Part shown: in pieces, positions 1-8,345 of the stretch | How positions within the stretch are numbered: position 1 is the stretch's first letter | Layout of the letters: each line of letters starts with the position of its first letter | Source: JAUIAI01 sp041396685 | GTDB taxonomy: Bacteria > Pseudomonadota > Gammaproteobacteria > Burkholderiales > Burkholderiaceae_E | DNA length: 64,000 nt | NCBI GenBank assembly: GCA_041396685.1 | Contig: JAWKYD010000007.1 | Span: forward strand, 287,663-351,662 | Direction: 5' to 3' | Program-made: the position numbers and the translations under genes | Notes under the pieces: model-generated | The model's input: only the letters and a program-made list of their open reading frames with translations | Database searches by the model: none | Told to the model about the DNA's origin: nothing

Positions 1-865
1 GGGCAGTCCCGAGCGTCGCCAATGCCTTGTTCACATCGACGAAGTCTTCCGGACGGTCCGTCGTCACAATCTGGTTGAATCGGCGCACGGATGTCGAAAG
101 CGTATCGCGTGCGCTCTGTTCAAACGATCTATCTGGTGAAGAAGCCTGGTTGTCACGCCCCGCTGCATCGGTCGGTTGCCCGACTGAAAGATCCGGGATG
201 TCTGCCTGCAGCGCCGAGAGCAGGGAGGCGGTGTGTCGAAGCAGATCTTTCTGGGCGACGGCCGCCTGCGGGCTTGGCTGGGCAAACACGGCCCGCGCGC
301 CGGCCTCGCCGACTTCGATGGCCGTGTCCCAGAGCTGTTTGCGGGCTTCGTCGATCGATTGCTTCTTGCCAGACGCAAGGGCCTCGGTGTACTTCTGGTA
401 GTCGGCAAGCAGACGCGTGTCGTAACCGCTTGGAGCGACACCTGCGCCATGACCCGGAGCGGTCGGGGAAGTGCCCGCCGCACAGTCTGCCGTGCTTGAG
501 TCCGCGTACATGGACAGGGCGCTGTTCAGATGCCGCGCCGCTGCAGGCCAGTCCAGTGTGGCGACTCTTTTGGCCGGCAGGTTTCCGTGGTCTTTTTCTA
601 TCTGCTTCAAGGCGTCGGCGTATGCGCTGTCATCATCCCGATGCATTCGGCGGGCCACAAGGGTCGCCCGCAGTCGCGCCATCAGCGGCTTGGCGCCCAG
701 CGCCATCGCGACCGCCTGCTTTTGCAGCATCTGGTCGTCGCTGACCAGCGGACCCTTGTAGACATCCACGCTCACTTGCAGCGCGCTGCATCCGGCAATA
801 CAAGCAAAGGCGGGTCCGGCGGCCGTTCTGCGCAGGCTCCGGGAGAAACGCTGCATACGGTTCAT
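1..865 (-). CDS. Lipoprotein of unknown function, incomplete at the left edge
   Basis: The frame opens at an ATG (863-865) and stays open to base 1, giving 288 residues with the C-terminus outside the window. The N-terminus has an Arg-rich head, a short hydrophobic stretch and a lipobox I-A-G-C ending at Cys26, so export and lipidation are expected. The rest is Ala/Gln/Asp-rich and looks helical and soluble. I do not recognise a family. The ATG overlaps the TGA of the upstream lipoprotein gene in an ATGA arrangement, so the two are probably translationally coupled and may act together in the envelope. Presence is well supported; function is unknown. Confidence 0.75.
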   Translation of the reverse strand, partial: MNRMQRFSRSLRRTAAGPAFACIAGCSALQVSVDVYKGPLVSDDQMLQKQAVAMALGAKPLMARLRATLVARRMHRDDDSAYADALKQIEKDHGNLPAKRVATLDWPAAARHLNSALSMYADSSTADCAAGTSPTAPGHGAGVAPSGYDTRLLADYQKYTEALASGKKQSIDEARKQLWDTAIEVGEAGARAVFAQPSPQAAVAQKDLLRHTASLLSALQADIPDLSVGQPTDAAGRDNQASSPDRSFEQSARDTLSTSVRRFNQIVTTDRPEDFVDVNKALATLGTA

Positions 866-1533
866 TTGCCGCCTCCGAGTTCGGTTTCGAAGCGCTTGTA
901 GCGTTCGATGCCGGCTTGCGCCTTGCTCAATTCCGCGAAGACGTCGGCATCGAGCGTCACTTGCCCCTGGCCCTGGCGCAGGGTCGCCACGGTACCGAGC
1001 GCTTCGGCAAAGGCGGCCTCGACCTGCGCCGGGCTGCTGCCCATGTAGATGACCAGCCGATGCGCCCGCGGTGCTTCGCGGAATCCCTCGGGGCCAAAGA
1101 GCATCAAGCCTCGGCCGGTGGCGAGATCGACCTGTGTACCGTTTTCCTTGGCCTCGATGGGCGTGGTGGCGTCATCGGGGTTGCCCTTGACCGTCCCCGT
1201 GATCGAATCAACGACGGTGGCGGGCAGCCAACCCGAGGCGAAGCTCACATTGTTGAAGACCGATGACTGACCGCGCACCCGAATGCGATACAAGGTGGGC
1301 GGAAGCTGATCGCGCTGATCGTAGACGCCGAGATAGTAGGTGGTCTCGAGCACCGTGCTGGGCGTGATGCTGCCTGCGCCGACCGACAGCCCCGCGAGCG
1401 TGTTGCGAGCAGAAACCGACATCGATGTGCATGCGCTCGTCGCCATGATGATGAACGCCGACGCAATCCATCGGGCCAAGCCACGAACCCGACAATGTGG
1501 ACGCGGAACACAGACGCATGACGGGCCGTTCAT
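862..1533 (-). CDS. Lipoprotein of unknown function, first of a coupled pair
   Basis: 223 residues. Residues 15-35 form an export signal ending in the lipobox T-S-A-C (Cys35), so the mature protein would start at Cys35 and be membrane anchored. The mature part is mixed alpha/beta and contains a segment resembling a small beta-sandwich (residues about 60-130), but no domain was recognised. Some in-frame internal Met codons, such as the one at residue 30, are too close to the lipobox to leave a signal peptide, so the long start is preferred. The stop overlaps the start of the next lipoprotein gene. It has its own upstream region of about 270 bp, probably holding the promoter of the pair. Confidence 0.7.
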   Translation of the reverse strand: MNGPSCVCVPRPHCRVRGLARWIASAFIIMATSACTSMSVSARNTLAGLSVGAGSITPSTVLETTYYLGVYDQRDQLPPTLYRIRVRGQSSVFNNVSFASGWLPATVVDSITGTVKGNPDDATTPIEAKENGTQVDLATGRGLMLFGPEGFREAPRAHRLVIYMGSSPAQVEAAFAEALGTVATLRQGQGQVTLDADVFAELSKAQAGIERYKRFETELGGGK

Positions 1534-1807
1534 CTGTCTCTCCCCTTGCCGCTCGTGGATGTCGTCGTTCGCGAGGGAGATGGATTCCCTCGACGCGAAC
1601 AGGCAGCTTACGGCTCGCCGCGACGTTCGGGTATCCCCAAATCTGTTGATGGCAATGGATCCGAGGCCCGGATCAGATCATCGGAAACTCCCAGCGTCGA
1701 AACCCGGGATCGCGGCAGTACCGGACTGCCGGAAGCGGGTCGGTTCCTCAGAGCCCGCGGCGCTTGCCAGGGCCGGCGGTTGCGGCGCGAATCAGGATCG
1801 AGGCGCC
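1534..1807. other. Intergenic region upstream of the lipoprotein pair
   Basis: 274 bp between the lipoprotein start and the stop of the PLP enzyme gene, both on the minus strand. No convincing gene or strong hairpin was seen. It probably carries the promoter of the lipoprotein pair, but I could not pick out clear -35 and -10 boxes. Confidence 0.4.
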
Positions 1808-3049
1808 TCAGGCCGCCGCGCTGGCCACCTCGTAGGCCTGCGAGAAATCCGCCAGCAGATCGTCGCAGTCTTCGATGCCTACCGAGATGCGGATCAGGGA
1901 TTCATCGATGCCCATGCTGGCGCGGCGCTCGGCTCCCATTTCGTGGAAGATCGTGTGCGCGACCGGAATCGCCAACGTGCGGTTGTCGCCGAGGTTGCTC
2001 GATTTCACCACCACCCGCAGCGCGTTCAGGTAGCGCCAGAGGTCGACCTCGTGGCCGAGTTCGAAGCTGAGCAGAGCGCCGGGCCGGCGAAACAGCGTGC
2101 GGGCGCGATCGTGCTGTGGGTGCGCGGGCAGACCGGGGTAGAACACCTTGCGCACCCACGGCTGCGCATCGAGGTGCTCGGCCAGCGCCTGCGCATTGGC
2201 GCACTGGCGCTCGAGCCGCAGGGCCAGCGTTTCGGCGCCGACCGCGATGTGGTGGGCGGCTTCGGGGCCCAAGGTGGCGCCCAGATCGCGCAGGCCCTTT
2301 TTCTTGATCTGCTGCAGGCCCCACTTGCGCGGGTCGCCCTGGCGATAGATGTCGTAGATGTTCGCGAAGCCCGACCAGTCGAACAGGCCGGTGTCGGTGA
2401 CCGCACCCCCCAGCGCATTGCCGTGGCCGCCGATGTATTTGGTCAGCGAGTTGACCACCAGGCTCGCGCCGACCGACCTGGGCTGGATCAGCCAGGGCGA
2501 GGTCATGGTGTTGTCGACCACGAAGATCAGGCCACGCTCGCGCGCCAGTTCGCCGATTTCGGCCAGCGCCGACACCTGGGTGGCCGGGTTCGCGATGGTT
2601 TCGACGAACACCAGCCGGGTCTCGGGGCGCAGCGCCTCGCGCACGGCCTCGACGCGGGTGGCGTCGGCGAATGTGACATCGACCCCGTGTGCGGCGAAGC
2701 TGTTGAACAGGCTGTTGGTGTTGCCAAACAGGAACGAACTCGACACGAAGTGGTCGCCCCGGCGCAGCAATGCGAACAGCACGGTGCCGATCGCGGCCAT
2801 GCCGGTGCCGAAGCACACCGTTCCCAGGCCGTCTTCCATGCGGGTGATCTTGGTCTGCAGCGCCTCGACGGTGGGGTTGACCTGACGCCCATAGGTGTAG
2901 CCGGCCTGCCTGCCCTGAAAGACCGCGGCCAGGTCGCGGGCGTCCTCGTAGCCGTAGGCCACGTTCGCGTGCACGGGTTTTTGCAGGCTGCCGTGCTCGA
3001 TCGGGTCGAGACGGTCGCTGTGCACGATACGGGTGGTGAAGCCTTTCAA
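1808..3049 (-). CDS. Cystathionine gamma-synthase family PLP-dependent enzyme (Cys/Met metabolism)
   Basis: 413 residues, full length for the Cys/Met metabolism PLP family (gamma-synthases, gamma-lyases, O-acylhomoserine sulfhydrylases). The motif N-S-L-T-K-Y-I-G-G-H-G places the Schiff-base lysine at K204, with the cofactor-binding Asp in V-V-D-N-T (about residue 179). Typical chemistry is gamma- or beta-replacement or elimination on homoserine or cysteine derivatives; the exact reaction cannot be read from sequence. The frame has no ATG near the conserved N-terminus. TTG at 3049 gives a start that fits family proteins, so a TTG start is proposed. It stands alone, divergent from a small gene at 3271. 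Confidence 0.85.
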   Translation of the reverse strand: MKGFTTRIVHSDRLDPIEHGSLQKPVHANVAYGYEDARDLAAVFQGRQAGYTYGRQVNPTVEALQTKITRMEDGLGTVCFGTGMAAIGTVLFALLRRGDHFVSSSFLFGNTNSLFNSFAAHGVDVTFADATRVEAVREALRPETRLVFVETIANPATQVSALAEIGELARERGLIFVVDNTMTSPWLIQPRSVGASLVVNSLTKYIGGHGNALGGAVTDTGLFDWSGFANIYDIYRQGDPRKWGLQQIKKKGLRDLGATLGPEAAHHIAVGAETLALRLERQCANAQALAEHLDAQPWVRKVFYPGLPAHPQHDRARTLFRRPGALLSFELGHEVDLWRYLNALRVVVKSSNLGDNRTLAIPVAHTIFHEMGAERRASMGIDESLIRISVGIEDCDDLLADFSQAYEVASAAA

Positions 3050-3270
3050 GGGAGGTCCGATGGGATGAGCGATGGCGGGGCCAAGAGTTTACCCGTGGGC
3101 GCGGCCCGGGTCGCCCCCCTCGAACGTCAGCGGCCCGACTCCGGTACCCAGGTGAGACCGACCGATCGCGCCACGGTTTGCTACGCAATGCAGGGGATGC
3201 ACCGGCCCCCGCACCCGCCTAGGATGCCCGCCAGGCGCCGGCCCGGCGCCGATCCGAGAGGAGATGGGTC

Positions 3271-3579
3271 ATGACGGTGCTATGCGAGTGGGTGTTCAAG
3301 ATCAACCCGGGGACCGATCCGGCGATCACGATCGAAAGCGCCAAGCGTGCCATGGCCGTGTGGCGCAAACACGGTGCGAATCCACGCTTGTACACGGTTG
3401 CTTTCGGCGAGGTGGGCTGCATGAGCGTCAAGACCGAGTTCGCCGGCTACGCCGAATACGGCCGAATCCACGACCTCGTTGCGACCGACCCCGACATCAG
3501 GGCCTGGTCGACACAGAACGAGCGCGAAGGGGGCAGCACCTGGATCCGCAGCAACATCCTGCGGGAGGTTCCGGCCTAG
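3271..3579 (+). CDS. Small conserved-looking protein, possible dimeric alpha/beta-barrel type
   Basis: 102 residues, soluble, with no signal peptide. A good ribosome binding site (GAGAGGAG) precedes the ATG at 3271. The protein has several aromatic residues and two predicted helix-strand units, like the small ferredoxin-fold (dimeric alpha/beta barrel) proteins, but I cannot name the family with confidence. It is monocistronic, divergent from the PLP enzyme gene and followed by a short GC-rich direct repeat. Confidence 0.65.
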   Translation: MTVLCEWVFKINPGTDPAITIESAKRAMAVWRKHGANPRLYTVAFGEVGCMSVKTEFAGYAEYGRIHDLVATDPDIRAWSTQNEREGGSTWIRSNILREVPA

Positions 3580-3646
3580 CCCCACGCCCATTCGCCTGCG
3601 CCCGCTGCGCCTGCGCCTGCGCCCCACGCCCATACGCCTGCGCCCG
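3580..3646. repeat. Direct repeat, 25-bp unit, immediately after a stop codon
   Basis: Two near-identical 25-bp units begin at 3580 and 3622 (both start CCCCACGCCCAT and continue CGCCTGCGCCCG), separated by further CGCCTG-rich sequence. The array starts right after the TAG of the 102-residue gene. Confidence 0.6.
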
Positions 3647-3682
3647 ATCCGCCACCGACGGCCGGCGCCGCTGCCGGGTGTG

Positions 3683-4894
3683 TCAGTCGTCCAGCGCCGA
3701 ATACACCAGGGTGCGGAGTTCGCGCCGCACCGGGTAGGTGGACGACGGCATCAGCTGGGTCATGAACACCACCCACATGTCCTCGAGCGGGTCCAACCAG
3801 AACGCTGTGCTGGCCATGCCGCCCCAGGCCATTTCGCCCACCGAGCCGGGAATCATGGTCAGGGGCGGCTCTTCGACGACCGAGAAACCGAGCCCGAAGC
3901 CGACGCCGTTGTAGGTGGCCTCGGCGAACATCGACACCGACAGGTCGGGCAGGTAGGCATGACCTGGCAGGTGGTTGGCGCCCATCAGTTCGATGGTCTT
4001 GCGGCTCAGGTAGCGGTGGCCGTCGAGCGTGCCACCCTCGACCAGCATGCGGCAGAAGCGGTTGTAGTCGGCCAGGGTCGACACCAGTCCGCCGCCCCCC
4101 GAGAAGTAGGTGGCCGGCCGCAGCAGGCGGCTCTTGGCCGGGTCGTCGGCCAGCTTCATGCCGCCCTCGGGCGTGGCGACGTAACAGGCGGCCAGCCGGT
4201 CGGCCTTGGCCTCGGGCACCCAGAAGTCGGTGTCGACCATGCCCAGCGGCTCGAGCAGTTCGCCGCGCAGGAAGTCTTCGAAGCTGGCGCCTGAAATCTT
4301 GCCGACCAGGTAGCCGAGCACATCGGTGGCGACCGAGTAATTCCAGGCGGTGCCGGGCGAGAACTCGAGCGGCAGCGTGCCCAGGGCGGCGATCATGGCA
4401 TCGAGCGAGCGATCCTTGGTGCCCATTTCCATCTCGAGCTCGCGGTAGGCGGCGTCGACGTTGCTGCGCATCTGGAAGCCGTAGGTGAGGCCCGAGGTGT
4501 GACGCAGCAGATCGACGACCTGCATGGGCCGCGCCGGCGGGGTGGTGCGAAACATGCCGCGGGTACCGCCGGCGAACACGCCCAGGTTCTTCCACTCGGG
4601 GATGTAGCGCGCGACCGGATCGTCGAGCGCCACCAGGCCGCGCTCGACCAGCATCATGAAGGCCACCGTGGTCAGCGGCTTGGTCATCGAGTAGATGCGG
4701 AAGATGGTGTTCTCGGCCAGCGGCTTGTCGCGCTCGACGTCTGCCTTGCCGAGCGTGCATTGCCAGACCTGCTCGCCGTGACGCGAGACGGAGACCTGGG
4801 CGCACGGAAAGCGGCCGGTGTCGAGGTAGCGGGTTTGGAGGTGCTCGGCGATGCGGTCGAGCCGGTTCAGAGAGAGGCCTCTGGTATCTGCCAT
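3683..4894 (-). CDS. Serine hydrolase of the beta-lactamase / class C (EstB-like) family
   Basis: 403 residues from the ATG at 4894, chosen because an AGGA-type ribosome site lies just upstream and the extra 23 upstream codons are basic and unlike the family. The S-x-x-K motif is S-M-T-K (S69 and K72), giving the nucleophile and general base, and a Y-S-V motif near residue 190 fills the place of Y-x-N. No signal peptide is visible, so it is probably cytoplasmic. Such proteins are esterases, transesterases or D-amino-acid amidases more often than true beta-lactamases; substrate unknown. Divergent from the CoA-transferase gene at 5026. Confidence 0.85.
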   Translation of the reverse strand: MADTRGLSLNRLDRIAEHLQTRYLDTGRFPCAQVSVSRHGEQVWQCTLGKADVERDKPLAENTIFRIYSMTKPLTTVAFMMLVERGLVALDDPVARYIPEWKNLGVFAGGTRGMFRTTPPARPMQVVDLLRHTSGLTYGFQMRSNVDAAYRELEMEMGTKDRSLDAMIAALGTLPLEFSPGTAWNYSVATDVLGYLVGKISGASFEDFLRGELLEPLGMVDTDFWVPEAKADRLAACYVATPEGGMKLADDPAKSRLLRPATYFSGGGGLVSTLADYNRFCRMLVEGGTLDGHRYLSRKTIELMGANHLPGHAYLPDLSVSMFAEATYNGVGFGLGFSVVEEPPLTMIPGSVGEMAWGGMASTAFWLDPLEDMWVVFMTQLMPSSTYPVRRELRTLVYSALDD

Positions 4895-5025
4895 CGTAGG
4901 TGTCCTGAGGGGGCGGCGGAGGGGCGAACGCCGATGGTAACGCCTGCTCCGAAGGCCCTTCATGTCGTCCGCCCGGGCCCTGAGCTATCCTGTCCGATGA
5001 ACCTCGTCCGACCGGAGACTCAGAC

Positions 5026-6261
5026 ATGCCAGGCGACCTGCACGGTCTGCGCGTTCTCGATTTCAGCCAGGTGATCGCCGGACCGTTCGCGGCCCAGCAG
5101 CTCGCAATGCTGGGCGCCGACGTCATCAAGGTCGAGCCGGCCGCCGGCGGCGACCAGATGCGCGACCGCATGCTGCCCAGCCCGCTCACCGCGATCGGCA
5201 TGGCCTCGCCGTTCCTGACCCTGAACGTCAACAAGCGCAGCGTCGCGGTCGACCTCAAACATCCCGAGGGCAAGGCCCTGGCGTTGCGCCTGATCGCCAC
5301 CGCCGACGTCATGTTGCACAACTATCGTGCCGGCGTCATCGACCGCCTGGGCCTGCACTACGATGCGGTTCGTGAGGTCAATCCGCGCATCATCTACTGC
5401 GCGATCAGCGGCTACGGCAACGCCGGCCCGCGCAGCAAGGAGGCGGCCTTCGACGGTGCGATCCAGGCCGCCTCGGGCCTGATGGCCAACAACGGGCACC
5501 CGGGCAGCGGCCCGACCCGCACGGGCTATTTCCCGGTCGACGTGATGACCGGCATCAGCGCCGCCTTCGCGATCACCAGCGCGCTCATCCGGCGCGGGCG
5601 GACCGGCACGGGCAAGGCCATCGACGTCTCCATGCTCGATTGCGCGCTCACGCTCAACGCCAGTGCCGTGGCCCAGTACCTGGTGGACGACAACCCTGGC
5701 GCGCTGATCGGCAACAGCTCGGCCACCCAGCAGCCCACGGCCGACAGCTTCGAGACCGCCGAGGGCAGGGTGTTGATGTCGGCGGTCGTGCATGCTCACG
5801 TGATCAGCCTGTGCAAGGAGATGGGGCTGTCGGCGCTGCTCGACGAGGAGCGCTTCGCCACTCCGGCCGAACGGGCACGCCACGCGGAACCGTTTCGGGC
5901 CGCGCTGCGCGAGGGTTTCCTGTCCGATACCGCCGATAACTGGGTTCGGCGCCTGGGCGTGCTCGGCGTGCCGATCTCGAAGGTCAATACGGTCGCCGAG
6001 GCGGTCGCCGAGCCCCAGCTCGCGCACCGTGAGGTGCTGATCGAGACCCACGTCGCCGCGCCGCTGGAGCGCACGGTGCGCCTGGTCGGCTCGGGCTTCA
6101 TGGCCAGCGAGGACGGCCCGGCGGCGCGTCGGCCGCCGCCCTATTTGGGCGAACACACGCGTGAACTGTTGGCCGAACTGGGCTATGACGACGCCGCGGT
6201 CGCGGCACTGCTCGAGGACGGCGTGATCGCCGAGCCGCAAGAGCTCTCTGGAGAACCGTGA
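5026..6261 (+). CDS. Class III CoA-transferase (CaiB/BaiF family)
   Basis: 411 residues, the usual length for family III CoA-transferases, which move CoA between carboxylic acids through a covalent aspartyl-CoA intermediate. The catalytic Asp is D172 in F-P-V-D-V-M-T-G. The N-terminus has the typical V-L-D-F-S-Q-V-I-A-G-P start of the CoA-binding fold. The substrate is not evident. The stop codon overlaps the start of a PhzF-family gene, so the two form a two-gene operon and may act on the same compound. Confidence 0.9.
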   Translation: MPGDLHGLRVLDFSQVIAGPFAAQQLAMLGADVIKVEPAAGGDQMRDRMLPSPLTAIGMASPFLTLNVNKRSVAVDLKHPEGKALALRLIATADVMLHNYRAGVIDRLGLHYDAVREVNPRIIYCAISGYGNAGPRSKEAAFDGAIQAASGLMANNGHPGSGPTRTGYFPVDVMTGISAAFAITSALIRRGRTGTGKAIDVSMLDCALTLNASAVAQYLVDDNPGALIGNSSATQQPTADSFETAEGRVLMSAVVHAHVISLCKEMGLSALLDEERFATPAERARHAEPFRAALREGFLSDTADNWVRRLGVLGVPISKVNTVAEAVAEPQLAHREVLIETHVAAPLERTVRLVGSGFMASEDGPAARRPPPYLGEHTRELLAELGYDDAAVAALLEDGVIAEPQELSGEP

Positions 6262-7100
6262 TGACGGAATTCCCCTTCCACCAGGTGGATGTGTTCGCGA
6301 GCAGCGTCTATAGCGGCAACCCGCTGGCCGTGGTGCACGGCGCCGACGCCCTGTCCGACGAGCAGATGCAGGCGTTCGCGCGCTGGACCAATCTCAGCGA
6401 GACCACGTTCCTGCTGCGGCCCACCGAATCGGGCGCGGATTACCGCGTGCGCATCTTCACGCCGGCCTACGAGATGCCGTTCGCCGGCCATCCCACCCTG
6501 GGTAGCTGCCATGCCTGGCTGCAGATCGGTGGTCAGCCGGCCGCCCAGGGGCGCGTCGTCCAGGAGTGCGGCATCGGCTTGGTGACGATCCGTCGCGACG
6601 GTGAACGCCTCGCCTTCGCCGCGCCGCCATTGCAGCGCAGTGGCCCCTTGCCCACGCAGTCGGTGTTACAGATCGCGGCCGCGCTCGGCATCGACAAGGG
6701 CGACATCGTCGACCACCAGTGGGCCGACAACGGTCCGAACTGGCAGGTGGTGCGGCTGGCCACGGCCGCCCAGGTGAGGGCGCTACAGCCGAACATGTCC
6801 GCGCTCGGCGACATCAAGCTCGGCGTGGTGGGCGCCGGCGAGACCGACGACGAATGCCAGTTCGAGGTTCGTGCGTTCGCGCCCAAGGCGGGTGTGCCGG
6901 AAGACCCGGTCACCGGCAGTCTCAATGCGGGCATCGCCCAGTGGTTGATCGGCGCCGGCATCGCGCCCGATCGCTACGTGGCCGCGCAGGGCACCGCAAT
7001 CGGCCGCCGTGGCCGCGTCTATGTGGAGCGCGACGGCGACGGCACGATCTGGGTGGGCGGGCTCAGCGTCACGCGGGTCGAGGGCACAGCCTCGTTCTGA
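6261..7100 (+). CDS. PhzF family isomerase/epimerase
   Basis: 279 residues from the ATG at 6261; a GTG one codon upstream is the alternative. PhzF-like proteins have a duplicated diaminopimelate-epimerase fold and use a Glu near the N-terminus as acid/base; here the segment N-L-S-E-T-T-F-L supplies it. Other family motifs are F-A-G-H-P-T-L-G-S and P-V-T-G-S-L-N. It overlaps the CoA-transferase stop (TGATG), implying coupled translation. There are no phenazine genes nearby, so a role in isomerising another small metabolite is more likely than phenazine synthesis. Confidence 0.88.
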   Translation: MTEFPFHQVDVFASSVYSGNPLAVVHGADALSDEQMQAFARWTNLSETTFLLRPTESGADYRVRIFTPAYEMPFAGHPTLGSCHAWLQIGGQPAAQGRVVQECGIGLVTIRRDGERLAFAAPPLQRSGPLPTQSVLQIAAALGIDKGDIVDHQWADNGPNWQVVRLATAAQVRALQPNMSALGDIKLGVVGAGETDDECQFEVRAFAPKAGVPEDPVTGSLNAGIAQWLIGAGIAPDRYVAAQGTAIGRRGRVYVERDGDGTIWVGGLSVTRVEGTASF

Positions 7101-7115
7101 ACGCGCTGGCCGGGT

Positions 7116-8225
7116 TCAGGCCGCCCAGCTTTCCACGGTCTGAATCGCGTTCACCAGTGCGGCCGTGTCGACCGTGGACTCGAAGTTCTTCGCATAGCCG
7201 TGCGCAAGGCTGAGTTCGGCCACCCGCGCAAGCTCCTGCGCGGTGATGGTCGGCGCGGTGACGCCGAGCCGGGTCAGCGAGCTGGGCAGGCCGGTGGCGC
7301 GATAGAACGCGAGGATGTCGTTCAGGAATGCCTCGCTGCGTCCCTCGAGCACGAACTGCACGAGCAACCCGTAGGTGACCTGCAGGCCGTGCGGTGCCTC
7401 GCGTGCGCCGCGAATGCCCGTCAAGCCGCGGCACATGGCGTGAGCAATCGACAGACCGCCGTTCTCGAAGCTCAGCCCACTGTGCAACACGGCCGCCTCG
7501 ATGACCGCCTCGAGCGCCGGATTCGGACTGCCGCGGTCGACCGCCTCGAGTGCGCCCAGAGCATGGTCGCGCAGCACTTGATAGCTGAGGTCGGCCAGTG
7601 CCAGCGCGGCGCGGGTGCCAAGGCCGCCGTGCACATTGTTGCCGCCCTGGTTGCGGCACTGACGCACCTCGAAGGTCTTCGAGAAGGCGTCGCCGATGCC
7701 GGCCAGCATGAGCTGGCGCGGTGCGCGCGCGACGATTTCGGAATCGACGACCACCGAGACCGGGTTGTGCCGCAGGTGGCCGACCTCGCTGATGCGGTGG
7801 TGGTTGTCGTAGACGACGAAGATATGGCTGGTGGGCGCGTCGTTCGAGGCGGCGGTGGGGATCGTCAGCACCGGCACGTCGAGCCGGTGTGCGGCCCCCT
7901 TGCCGGCGTCGATGCCCTTACCGCCGCCCGCCGCCATGACCAGGCCGGGCTGGTGGCCGCGGCCGGCCTGCGCGAGGCGCTCGATCTCCTCCAGCGTGAC
8001 CTCGCCGTTGAACGACAGAACCTGGCATTCGACCCCCGCCGCCACGCAGGAGGCGAGCACCCGCTCGGCGATCAGGGCCAGCACCGCGACATCCGCGATC
8101 AGCAGTGCGCGGCCGGCGAAACGGGCGGCCTCGTCGCCCACGCGATCGAGCACGCCCGGGCCCTGCAGATATCGCAGCGGGCCGGCAAAGACGGCCGGGG
8201 CATCGGGTCTGGGTGTGGATGGCAT
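7116..8225 (-). CDS. Glycerol dehydrogenase-like metal-dependent alcohol dehydrogenase
   Basis: 369 residues matching the GldA branch of the iron/zinc alcohol dehydrogenases, which oxidise glycerol or related polyols with NAD. Seen: the nucleotide-binding A-G-G-G-K-G-I-D, a T-A-A-S-N-D-A segment contacting the cofactor, a metal-ligand Asp in G-I-G-D-A-F-S-K, and metal-ligand His residues in L-S-I-A-H-A-M and A-P-H-G. Its 3' end converges on the PhzF gene with only 15 bp between. Divergent from the sulfatase gene at 8346. The substrate could be another polyol. Confidence 0.85.
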   Translation of the reverse strand: MPSTPRPDAPAVFAGPLRYLQGPGVLDRVGDEAARFAGRALLIADVAVLALIAERVLASCVAAGVECQVLSFNGEVTLEEIERLAQAGRGHQPGLVMAAGGGKGIDAGKGAAHRLDVPVLTIPTAASNDAPTSHIFVVYDNHHRISEVGHLRHNPVSVVVDSEIVARAPRQLMLAGIGDAFSKTFEVRQCRNQGGNNVHGGLGTRAALALADLSYQVLRDHALGALEAVDRGSPNPALEAVIEAAVLHSGLSFENGGLSIAHAMCRGLTGIRGAREAPHGLQVTYGLLVQFVLEGRSEAFLNDILAFYRATGLPSSLTRLGVTAPTITAQELARVAELSLAHGYAKNFESTVDTAALVNAIQTVESWAA

Positions 8226-8345
8226 GTGGCTGGGTATCCTGGCGAGAGCGCATGCCGATCGTACACAAGTCGGGCGCGAAGCCGAATGCCTCGAGTCGCC
8301 GCGCTACACTGCGCCACGAGCACCCGCAATCAGAGAGACTGCGCC

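Noticed and set aside
3683..4894. Calling the serine hydrolase a beta-lactamase resistance gene
   Set aside because: No signal peptide and an esterase-like motif context; resistance cannot be inferred.
5020..6240. 406-codon minus-strand frame opposite the CoA-transferase
   Set aside because: His/Arg-rich translation with no family features, mirror image of a strong gene.
6261..7100. Phenazine biosynthesis role for the PhzF-family protein
   Set aside because: No other phz gene is present; the family is broad and the partner gene is a CoA-transferase.
7200..8345. Long plus-strand open frame running into the sulfatase gene
   Set aside because: It is antisense to a well-supported dehydrogenase gene; the sulfatase motif set starts exactly at the ATG at 8346.
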